Source of the DNA: Branchiostoma floridae
Taxonomy: Eukaryota; Chordata; Leptocardii; Amphioxiformes; Branchiostomatidae
Reading direction: 5' to 3'
Length of the DNA stretch: 64,000 nt
NCBI RefSeq assembly: GCF_000003815.2
Contig: NC_049989.1
Span: 8,522,251 to 8,586,250 of the forward strand
A program made the position numbers and the translations under genes. Shown piece after piece: positions 52,901 to 62,894 of this stretch. Numbering within the stretch: position 1 is the stretch's first letter; every line of letters begins with the position of its first letter. The notes beneath the pieces were generated by a model that was given only the letters and a program-made list of their open reading frames with translations, made no database searches and was not told the DNA's origin.

Positions 52901-55900
52901 CAGCAACCGTACTGTGGTATGAAGGTCATTCAGCACCAGGGACAAACAAACAGTAATGTTAATATGAAAGTCATTCAGCACAAGGGAAAGCAACAGTAAT
53001 GTTTGTATGAAGTTTGAAATCAGCACCAGGGACAGTAATAGTAATGTTAATATGAAGGTCATCAGCACCAGGGACAGAAACAGTAATGTTAATTTGAATG
53101 TCATTCAGCACCGGGGACAGCAACAGTAATGTACGTATGAAGGTCATCGGCACTAGGTGCAGCAACAACAATACTAGTATAAAAGTTAATCAGCACCAGG
53201 GACAGCCACAGCAATGTTAGTATGATGTTTTTTCAGCACAATTGATAGGGAATGTATGTGGAGATGAACAGCATACAAGATTTATCAGAATTATAAAAAT
53301 TTATTCAGCAAAACATTATTTAGCTATAGATCAGTTGCAGCAGCGATGCAGCAGCGGTGCGTAGTCCGGTTGTAATACCAGGGCACAGGGGTCCAACATA
53401 TACAGTTTAGGTCTAAAAATGACCAAAAAAACTCAATAAAATCATTTTAGGGGCTGATGAAAATAAAATGAAGAAAAAAAAACATCTAGGGGTATTGGTC
53501 CACTCTACTCTTGGTTAAATTTCAAGTCATTTGGTCCAGGAACGACAGAGATAAGGCATTTTGAAGATTTGACAGGAGAAAGAAGACGGAGAAAGAAAAA
53601 ACATTACGAATACAATATATTTCAGCATACCTGTGGTATGGCTGAAATATAATTAATAAGTTAGTAATTATTAGTTACTGCTGTAGCATTTCTGCCAGCC
53701 TTCACCTTAAGGACTCCTTTCCTACAGTGATCATACATACCTCCGACCATGAAATGCCTCAGCTCTTACCTTTGCATCATATCCATTGACAGTTTCACTC
53801 TTGTCGCTTCGCCATCCCCATATCCCAGACTTGGTTCTCTCAAACGCGATGTTCTTCGTCTCCATGTGAACGGTGACGATGGGCTGGGCCATGCGGGCGC
53901 AGACGATGTCGTCCGTAGGCGTCATGGCGTCCGGACTGAGCTGGGGGCCGTTCATCTGTAGGCTCTCCACAAACACCAGATGGCGGTCATGGTCCACCTC
54001 CATCAGCGTGGCAGAGTCCACTGTGATTACAGGAGGGGAGAAAATGGTGTAATCTGGCAGGCCGTACAAATGGAATAACTTGGAAAATGGCAATGACTGC
54101 TTACGAAGTTCTGATTTAGCAATACTTGTTTTATTATGTCAAGTACATGTTCTTTTAGCATGTTTTTTCTAGTCTCAAAAATGTTTCCTGCAAACAGGTT
54201 GCTAGCATTTTCTTTCCAAGATTCATAGCACTTACAACTTTTGATGCATTGAATGAATGAAAAATCTGTAACAAGAAAGACAAGGACTCTCTTCAACTTA
54301 CTATTGCTGCAAAAAAATATGAGTATTTGGGGGTTGATTAGTATGGTACTTTCCTTCCTAATCTTTTTGATTCAAAGTTTTCTAAAACCAAAATAATATA
54401 ACCATAAAACTGGGAACCAAGGAGTCAAATTTGCTAACCAAATTAGTTTGACCTAAAGTTATTAACCAAATTATTGTGACCTATTAAAGTTTACCTTCCC
54501 CTTTAAAGATGTAGCTCCTGCTGCCTCGCTGCCAGGACATCTGGTCGAACCCCAGCAGAGTGGTGTCAACACGGACATAGCTGCCTTTCTTCCAGAGCTT
54601 GTACGTGTCGCTGGGACACATGCGGGACACAAGGGGAACTGTGGTAAAGGGAGAATAAAGCTTGTAAGTGTCACTGGGACACATGTGGGACACAAGGGGA
54701 ACTGTGGTAAAGGGAGAATACAGCTCGTAAGTGTCACTGGGACACATGTGGGACACATGGGGAATTGTAGAGAAGGGAGAATACAGCTCATAAGTATCAC
54801 TGGGACATATGTGGGACACAAGGGGAATTGTAGAGAAGGGAGAATACAGCTCGTAAGTGTCACTGGGACACATGTGGGACACAAGGGGAATTGTAGAGAA
54901 GGGAGAATACAGCTCGTAAGTGTCACTGGGACACATGTGGGCCACAAGGGGAATTGTAGAGAAGGGAGAATATAGCTTGTAAGTGTCACTGGGACATGTG
55001 GGACACAAGGGGAACTGTAGAGAAGAGAGAATACAGCTCGTAAGTGTCACTGGGACATATGTGGGACACAAGGGGAACTGTAGAGAAGGGAGAATACAGC
55101 TCGTAAGTGTCACTGGGACATATGTGGGACACAAGGGGAACTGTAGAGAAGGGAGAATATAGCTTGTAAGTGTCGCTGGGACACATACAGGACATAAGGG
55201 GAACTGTGGAAAAGGGAGAATATAGTTTGTAAGTGACACTGGGACACATACAAGACTTGGGGAACTGAGAAAAAGATCAGACAAATGTTTTGCCACAGAT
55301 TTGTTTTGATTCAGACTGATTTCAGCTTCTTACCAATGAACAAAGATTCAAACACATGTAACGGGTTATAATTCTTGTGCTATGTCAAGAGTTTCAACTT
55401 ACCCCAACTTGTGAACTCCCATTTCATCTCAACATAGAAATCAGGGGTCTAAAGGACACAAAAATACATCATTTTGTGTAATTTCACGCAATCTCATGAA
55501 TAAGAAGCTAGCCAAGAAGCAGCATAGTAGATCCTAGGTTGCTAATAATACTTAGTACTTAGTTCCCATACGAATATAGTATAATGAGACATGCTTGTAA
55601 CTTACAAATGTAAGCAAATAGTAGACTGTTATTCACATTGTCATGCAGTTTCGTATTAAGAGGTCTGTAGAAGCAGCAGCTCTGTCAAGAATAGAAGTCT
55701 GGAAAAGTTGAAACGTGTACTCACAGATCGTAGTTTAGCCAAGAGTTCCGGCACCCCGTCTATCCTGAGAGAGGCTCGTTGGAAGTCCCTGTGCTTCAGG
55801 GTCAGCTGTACCATCTCTGGGTTTCCTGTGCTCACTGCCTCCTGCAACACTACAACAGACATAGATGGTAACAGGGTTTCCTGTGCTCACTGCCTCCTAC

Positions 55901-57838
55901 AACACTACAACAGACATAGATGGTAACAGGGTTTCCTGTGCTCACTGCCTCCTGCAACACTACAACAGACATAGATGGTAACAGGGTTTCCTGTGCTCAC
56001 TGCCTCCTACAACACTACAACAGACATAGATGGTAACAGGGTTTCCTGTGCTCACTGCCTCCTGCAACATTACAACAAACATAGATGGTAACAGGGTTTC
56101 CTGTGCTCACTGCCTCCTGCAACACTACAACAGACATAGATGGTAACAGGGTTTCCTGTGCTCACTGCCTCCTGCAACACTACAACAGACATGTAGATGG
56201 TAACAGGGTTTCCTGTGCTCACTGCCTCCTGCAACACTACAACAGACATAGATGGTAACAGGGCTGTCTCCAGCTTCTTTTTTCCCCATACGATACCACT
56301 CATTGTTTGGGAGACATGTTAAATCTGTCATTTTAAGCCTAGGAAAATACATTTCTATCAATTTTGTGTCATGAACTGATGAAGTCCAGATTTTTCGGAT
56401 GGACTGAGTGAAAGTTCTTCTCTCCCAACGAGCAAATTTCCTTCCTGGGACGGAATGACAGGTCAAAACTTGGTCGTCTTTCATTTCCACAGATGGACAT
56501 GGGGAATGGGGAATTTTTTTTGCTTATCTCATCCCAGATTCATTCATATATAGCAATCTTTTTTAACATCATTAATGCCATAATGCAAGAAATTACCAGG
56601 ATTTTGACAGCTAGCACAATCATGATCAAAATTTCCCAAAATAATAAAATTAAGCCTGTATTCTGTCATAAGTATATACATACCTCATAATCATTAAGCT
56701 TGTTTGTTGCCTTCTAAAATTGTACCTAGTTTTTGTGCTGTATTCACCATGACTGATTTCGTGGTTGGGTTGCCAATGTCAAACACTATAAAAAAAGTAT
56801 AAGCATTGGCAGGGAAACTTCAGTACTTTTTTCTGTGTCTGTGTAACTGTGTGTTATAATTAGGTTTATATATGTTTGTCCCACCTGTCCATCCACATGC
56901 GTTCTCAGTACTGATCAGTGCACCGTGACTCAGTAAGGCTCGCGTACTCTCCAGGTGACCCAGGGTCACGGCCAGGTGCAGCGCTGTCCGTCCTCGTGGG
57001 TCCATACGCTCAAGGTCATGCTAGGGTCAAGGTCAGAAATACATTTACAACTTCTCTCAACTAGTCTCAAAACATAACACTGAATTAAACTGTGGTCATT
57101 ATTTTTAAATACTAACACGAAGTTGAGATTTCTTGTAACCATGCAAAAATTAGAATACCCAAAGAAAAGCCATATAACTTAAATCAATTATCCCAATTAA
57201 GGACCAGATTTCTTACTTTCTTGAAATAAGCTGCCATATCATGCCACAATGACTATCAGAACGTAAAAATCCTGATCACTAAATTGCAAACTGCAAAATT
57301 TGTTATTAGAGTACAGAGTAGAATAGACTAGAGTAGAGTAGTCTTCGGTTAGGCAGGAGTCTCGCTCCAGTTGAAACCGCTTTTCTTGAACTTGTCATCT
57401 CTTCAGTCAACATACAGTCATATTGGGTTTCTGTGGATTGTCCATAGCTCTGTAGTTATACAGGATTTTCCATGACGCTGAGACATTATTGTCTTTTTGC
57501 TGTTTTTTTAAAGTGAAATCAATGTTACTAGTTCATGCAACATTTTATTTTATTTTTGCAGGTTTCAAATACTTGATGATATCATTGCTGTCAGTGTGTG
57601 TCACATGTTTTTGCTAGCGTGTTGCTTTCACTTTCGTTCAGGTTTTATTTCCTGCTTACATATATTTTGGTTGTCCTTTGCAACATTTTGTACTTCAATA
57701 ATTTGTTAAATATTGATGGCAAAAAAAAAAACACACAGGAATTTGCACACGTTAGCCTAAATCTTAGCCACTTAATACTACAATTTGGTCGTTAGCCAGA
57801 ATCGCTATCTACTACAAACAAATTGCGACATCAATTTG

Positions 57839-57886
<48 letters not shown>

Positions 57887-58202
57887 AACTACTGAATACT
57901 GTATAGTTTGATGGCGGAATCGAGTCAACACGCCTGTATGTCAACATTTGGACAAAGTAAACCCAAAGCTGTAAAAGATAACAGAACGTTATTAAAAACA
58001 AACTGTACAATCTCCAAGCAGTGAACCGGCAACGCCCCCCCCCCCCTCCATCGATCTCTCAAAAATAAAATTTCGAACTCTCCTCGAGAAAAAACCTCAC
58101 CTGATTTTCTCGAAGCACCTCGAGCAGTTCGTGAAACTTGTTGTGCCAGACGAGCCAGTGGAGAGGAAACCGTTCCCGGATCTGGTCGCTAGTGATCGGC
58201 AT
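46997..58202 (-). CDS. ANKRD13: ANKRD13-family ankyrin/UIM protein
   Basis: Exons (high to low): 58202-58101, 57020-56885, 55849-55725, 55448-55403, 54638-54495, 54020-53770, 52430-52349, 51633-51557, 50981-50844, 50230-50080, 49661-49500, 49011-48830, 48165-48101, 47660-47498, 47074-46997. All are GT-AG; 633 residues. Ankyrin repeats span about 35-121 ([25 protein letters not shown]). The ANKRD13 core follows ([80 protein letters not shown]). Four ubiquitin-interacting motifs are seen: [36 protein letters not shown] and the C-terminal [14 protein letters not shown]-bearing ANKRD13A/B/D bind K63-linked ubiquitin on internalised receptors at the membrane; ANKRD13C lacks UIMs, so this is the A/B/D type. 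ATG 58202 was chosen over 58265 because FPLHWLVW then lies near the N-terminus as in relatives. Two splice acceptors (exons 3 and 5) are copied in adjacent minisatellites. Confidence 0.95.
47113..47316. mobile_element. MITE-like repeat with 'accgcgaacttaaaaccacc' units
   Basis: About 200 bp in ANKRD13 intron 14 made of alternating orientations of aaaaccaccgcgaa / ttcgcggtggtt-like units, ending in gcttaaatgcatttacagta and beginning ataaatgcagg. The ends are roughly inverted. Non-coding. Confidence 0.6.
49063..49486. repeat. ~30-bp minisatellite in ANKRD13 intron 11
   Basis: About 14 imperfect copies of tttgaccaaatttggacata + caaatatct. It starts just past the exon 11 donor but does not copy the splice site. 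Confidence 0.9.
50270..50530. repeat. Two-unit tandem repeat plus degenerate SINE fragment
   Basis: gccgtaggggtagtgggttg occurs twice at about 50,280-50,330. Bases 50,390-50,530 (…gaggaaagttgcgtaaagaa…ggatttgaaccc…) match the head and inner part of the SINE-like element at 9.2-9.75 kb. Confidence 0.6.
52440..53235. repeat. ~43-bp minisatellite in ANKRD13 intron 6
   Basis: About 18 imperfect units of cagcaccagggacagcaaca…gtaatgtt…tatgaaggtcatt. It gives spurious Leu/Val-rich reading frames on the minus strand. Confidence 0.92.
54639..55250 (-). repeat. 63-bp minisatellite carrying copies of the ANKRD13 exon 5 acceptor
   Basis: About ten units. On the gene strand each has a pyrimidine tract and AG (tattctccctttaccacag), then a copy of the first ~44 nt of exon 5, encoding …[14 protein letters not shown]. 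The period is 63 bp, or 21 codons. One unit (about 54,995-55,010) lacks 2 bp, so only the proximal units share the frame of exon 5. Confidence 0.92.
55850..56262 (-). repeat. 55-bp minisatellite carrying copies of the ANKRD13 exon 3 acceptor
   Basis: Seven copies follow the real boundary, each with ctgttgtag and a copy of the exon 3 start ([11 protein letters not shown]). The 55-bp period rotates the frame from copy to copy. Confidence 0.92.
57838..57887. repeat. (TTG)n microsatellite
   Basis: About 16 uninterrupted trinucleotides in ANKRD13 intron 1. Confidence 0.97.
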
Positions 58203-58435
58203 CGCTGTCGTGATAAAACGGGGCAAAACAAGGCGAAATGTTCCAACAACATTCGCGATTTTCACTCAAACCGGAAGTACAAAAATGGTCTGACTTTTAT
58301 TCCCGTCGTGCACTCCGTAAAGGTCAAAGGTTATCGAAGGGGCGGGGTGGGTTTTCCAGTTTCCGTGTTCCAAGGGGGGCGGGTCTATGTTTCTACGTTT
58401 TTAACGTTAAATCTAAGGTTTAAAAGTAGAGAAAG
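58203..58435. promoter_or_regulatory. Putative bidirectional promoter, ANKRD13 / methyltransferase
   Basis: Only 233 bp separate the divergent start codons. The interval is more G-rich than its surroundings and has no TATA box in either direction. Shared regulation is inferred from the head-to-head arrangement. Confidence 0.5.
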
Positions 58436-60351
58436 ATGGAAATGGAGAACTGGAAGGGAGAGGGGATGGAGAGGCACTTCTGGCCGCCGATGTTTCTGGA
58501 CCCGAGTTACCGGTGGGAGGACTACAGTGTGGGGAGGGGGGTGACAGTACGGCTGCTGGCGGTACAGGACGGTGGCGAGGGCAAAACTGCTTCCTGTTTG
58601 ACAGGTTGTTGTCTGAGTAGATCGATTGTGTGAGGCATGAAGCCTGAAGGTGACTGGTGTGCTCTTGTTTTATTAACGGTAACTTATATGTACATGTATG
58701 TGCGGGAAAGGAATTCTCGGTAATATGTCAATATCATATGTCAAAGGTAAAGGCCTCGAAAAAGAAAACAGTCCTTGTCTCCTTGTCATTGTTATGATTT
58801 GCATAACAACTACCAGACGGGTTTTGTTTTCTTTTTCGAGGCCTTTACTTTTCACATATTACCTAGAATCCCTGTCGCCTCACATGCGTTCTCTGTGAGA
58901 GGGCTTATTAGCATAACACTTATTTCACCATACTTACTATAGTATATAATACTCATAGAGAAGGTCATAAAATTTTCTAACTTCCCCAATTACGTTATGT
59001 TTGTTGTTATGTAACATCCTTGGTTTGGTGAAAATAATGATCTAACATCTGCTTGGAGATCAGTTCAAAGGTCTGTGCCTTGCCTGCTCATGAGCTCCTC
59101 CAGGCTTAAACCTGACTATTAAAGGAAACAACTTTATACTGTTTGAAATTCACTCCCCTCATCCCAGGTCAGATGGTATGGCCCGCTGCCAGGGTTTTAT
59201 CACAGTACATTGTGGACCAACCAGAGCTGGTGCAGACTAGGACGGTACTGGAGCTTGGAGCAGGTGAGGTCATCCCTCTTATTATATAAAGGTCCTTATT
59301 TTATACGCCTAGCCTCAAACTCAAAGCTATTGATGATAAATCCACTTATAGTGTCACTGACGAAAGATAACAATCCCTTATCTAAAACATCTGACCGTTT
59401 CCAAAATCATATCCAGTTGCTTGAGTAATTGCTATTTGACATACATATATTTGAGTATTATATTTGAATATTGCCAAATCAAATAGAAGATAATTGCAAG
59501 CAATTGAAATAACGTTAGTCATATTATCACCTTACTACACATTTTTTTGGGAAGCTAGCAACATTTTTCCATAGTCATTCATAAGTAAATAAATTTTGTA
59601 AGCTGCCTCACAGTTTGGGTACCATAGGGAATTGTTGGTAAGGTCAGTGGTAAGGCCCTTCAGAAGAAAAAATCCACATTGTCATGTTTAAACCAAGAAC
59701 TGTAATTTAGGGGCTGTAAATATTAATCTCAAACCACAATCCATCATGACTGTACATGCCCACTCAGAACTGAGGTCTCTATGGAATCATGCAAGTTGAT
59801 TTACATCATTACTCCTCATCCCTACTTCCACAGGTACAGGTCTGCTAGGTCTAGTTGCTGCCAAACTATCACCCTGTCCTAGAAAGGTGGTCCTAACTGA
59901 CAACAACATGACTACGTTGGACATGATGGAAGCAAACATTGAAGAAAACTTCCCCACCCAAACAACGATTCCACGCTGTGCCCACCTCCACTGGGGAGAA
60001 AACCTCGACAAATTCCTCAGCGACCATGGGAAGTTTGACGTGATCTTAGGCGCAGATGTGATCCTCTGGACACAGTACATCCGTCCGTTGTTCAAAACTG
60101 TAAAGAATCTCCTCTCTCAGACAGAAACAGCCATGTTTCTCCTGTGTTACCAGTGCAGATATACAGAGCTTAAAGACAAAGTGTACGAGGCAGCTAAAGA
60201 GGTAAATCTACTTGGCAAAGAAATTCAAATACAAGAAAATGCAACCTTTTCAGAGCTGGAGGATAAAACAAAGGACACCCTTCACCTGATTAAGTTCTGT
60301 CACCAGTTTGTGAACAAGTGTGAAACAAATGCAGTATGTAGTACCATTTGA
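58436..60351 (+). CDS. Class I SAM methyltransferase, METTL21/Methyltransf_16 type
   Basis: Exons 58436-58604, 59168-59263, 59834-60351; 260 residues, in frame through both GT-AG introns. The first donor, gttgtt, is weak. Motifs: an N-terminal MVWPAARVLSQY segment typical of METTL21-type lysine methyltransferases, SAM-binding motif I VLELGAGTGLLGLVAA spanning the exon 2/3 join, acidic post-I KVVLTDN, HLHWGENL, and motif post-II FDVILGADVILW. The family methylates lysines in chaperones, elongation factors and similar proteins in the cytosol. I cannot assign the exact member or substrate. A second in-frame ATG lies two codons downstream. Exon 3 is followed by AATAAA at 60543-60548. Confidence 0.88.
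58711..58870. mobile_element. 160-bp foldback element in methyltransferase intron 1
   Basis: gtaaaggcctcgaaaaagaa…and its exact complement ttctttttcgaggcctttac form the inner stem. Outer arms ggtaatatg / catattacc extend it, with an asymmetric loop-out on the left. Confidence 0.85.
59340..59430. repeat. Half-copy of the foldback MITE seen at 3.6-3.8 kb
   Basis: gtgtcactgacgaaagat…ccaaaatcatatccagttgc matches the right half of the 3,629-3,788 element. In methyltransferase intron 2. Confidence 0.7.
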
Positions 60352-61656
60352 TGACATTATGATATGCACTTAAGATACATTACACTAGTGAAGTTGTCTA
60401 TTTTCTTGGAGGATCAGAGAAACATTGTGATATTCTGACTTTTCTTGTCCTATACTTTTGCAAATTTTACAAAAAAGGTGATAGGAAATAGTTTCATCAG
60501 ATAGTTTTTACAATAATAAAGAAAGGAAATATTTTGCCTGTCAATAAACAATTTTACAAAGAATTCAAATTGGAGTGATATAGAACTTTGTGATGTTGTA
60601 GTCACATTTTACCAGAGTGATATCCTTAAGGCCATTCCAATTTGATTTGTTGACTGTCAGATTTATAAAAAAATGCTTAACTTCACAAACAACATAACAT
60701 CCTGAGGACTCTGCCTTTTATACATTGGTGCACTCAGTTTTAAAAAGTGATTACAAAGTTTACCTTCCTGCCCTGTATTTGTATGATGTCTGCTTCCTAA
60801 CTTTGTAATACAGTGAAGTTTTTTTGTGCTGCTATATATGTTTGTCCTGACTATATTCTTGTATACTGGTATCCAGTAATACAGAATAACTTTGAGATTT
60901 TTTACTCTGTGCTGAAATTGTTGCATGTTTTTGCCTGAGATTGTATGAACCACCATTGTGTGTGTTGTGGATTTGTGGGGTTATTATTGATGCTCTAACT
61001 ATCAGTTCATGTGTTTACTATTTGATTGTTTGTGCATCAAAAAATGTCTTTTATTTTGTTGTCATTGTCAAAGTTGCAGTGGTGCAGTGCATTATATATT
61101 TTATGTTTTAGTTCTTCTATTCTGTGTAGAGAGGTGCTATTTTGCTTTTAGATTGTACTGTTTGTTACAAAATATTGTTATCCAGCATTTGTTCTTTACT
61201 TGTGGTGAACATGTATTGTTGCATTGACTGTCAGATTTTGGAGCTTCATCATTGTACTTTAACTAATCCGCTATGGAAGTTTAAATAACTGATAATGCAA
61301 GGCAGCTCCAAACTGCTAGGGGGCACATGTGCATCGGCCCAGGAGCCATCAGCCAGTAATGGACAGTTTTATCTTTTGTATGTAAATGATATTGTGATAC
61401 TCTATCCTTCAATTCCTGTATGTGTTTAAGATGAAAATTGTTTCATCTATGGTACTTCTGAGATTGTTTTGATATAAAGAGAAGTAGTCTCTTAGCACAT
61501 GTGTGTTGTATAGTAAGAATACATAATACATACTTTTTACGAGATGTCTTTTGAGATATCTATATTCCAAAATAGCTCCTACAGTTTTATTCTAATCAAC
61601 AAGCATCCTTAAATGTAACATTCCAACAAAATAATTGGAGATCATAAAGTATGATC
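60352..61656. other. Methyltransferase 3' UTR and convergent intergenic DNA
   Basis: T-rich, ORF-poor. AATAAA at 60543-60548 allows a short 3' UTR. Nothing else is recognised. Confidence 0.45.
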
Positions 61657-62894
61657 TTTATTTATTCACTAAGACAGATAACAATGTTAAGACAGAACAC
61701 AACAGTTGCAATTTCTAAAGAAGAGATTTTGCTCTTGATAATAAAATGCTTCATACCTCCATCAAAATTCATCTTAACCTTCACACAGCGAAGTCTCAAA
61801 AAGTATCTTAAAAACAAACACTAAATAGCTTGGCTGACCACTAATAGCAACTAAGTCTTACACAATGCTGCATATATACACTTACGTATAAATTTTTTAC
61901 ATTGCCTGGCTCTAGAATTAGGAAGGAGCCCTCTTTCTGTTACGTCAAAATTGCATCTTCAATAACAACCAATCATATTCTATATTGGTGACACAGCAGT
62001 GAATGCTGGTACTTACAAATCCTATTCTACTGTGGTATGATAAAATCTCTTAGCCACATATACTGACTTACAAACATCTATAGAAATGACCGTAAAGGCA
62101 ATTGAAATAGAGTATGCTCAGCCCGTGAGGCATTGAAAAACAAGGCAAAAAAAACACAGAAAATGTCGTACTAATTATAGGTAACATCATTTTAACATAT
62201 AAGAACATGGGTATAATACTGTGTGGGTGACTTTGTCTTGTGAGGTGATTTAACATTTGTCAGCTCTTCTGCACGATGTGATAGATACAACAAACAGACC
62301 AAGATATGTAATTTGACTTAGAGTCGATCTAACCATATTCTTGACATAACCATAGTTCCTTTTCACTGAGTTATGGATCTCAATTAGGATTTTACCATGG
62401 TCAATATTGACCGAAGGAGGCCATATATGGGCAATCGAGGGAAGTCTGTATTTAGCCATACTGCATGCACATTTAGATTGATAGAAGCTAGCAATATTGC
62501 ATGATTATGACGCGCGTACATGTTTTGAAATATTTGTGAAAGGCACAGTTAAAGAAATTAAGTATAATATCAAAGAACGTCTGATGAAACAGCATGTCTA
62601 ATATTAGAATCGTGTTGATTGAAATGTCGAGCAATTACTTTTTAGGAGAAATTGGTATTGTGAAGAAAAGAGACCTGAATCTCAAAGTTTAGTAACGTGT
62701 TATGAATGTAAAATATCCCTCGCTCAGAAATGTATTCATGGCGATGCCTCCAACAGAATTACCGGTAGAAACATTCTGGAGCCCTAATCCATTCTTTTAA
62801 TAAATACAGCGTATTGGTCCTCATTGTAAGGTTATACAAAGGCTATTGCGGGATGTGTCGCATTGTTTCCAACTACAGTTTTAACTCTATTGCA
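61657..62894 (-). other. Possible 3' UTR of the DYGQP-repeat gene
   Basis: ORF-free sequence between the stop at 62895 and minus-strand AATAAA motifs at 61657-61666. The extent is inferred. Confidence 0.35.

Noticed and set aside
54484..55296. 270-residue frame as one protein
   Set aside because: It is a read-through of the 63-bp minisatellite into ANKRD13 exon 5; only the last ~48 codons are certainly coding. The possible alternative-acceptor meaning is given as a finding.
52440..56262. CRISPR-like regular repeats
   Set aside because: Directly adjoining, imperfect units without unique spacers, in introns of an animal gene: minisatellites.
60570..60645. Possible MITE (caaattggagtgata … aaggccattccaatttg)
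   Set aside because: The inverted match is short and uneven; insufficient to call.
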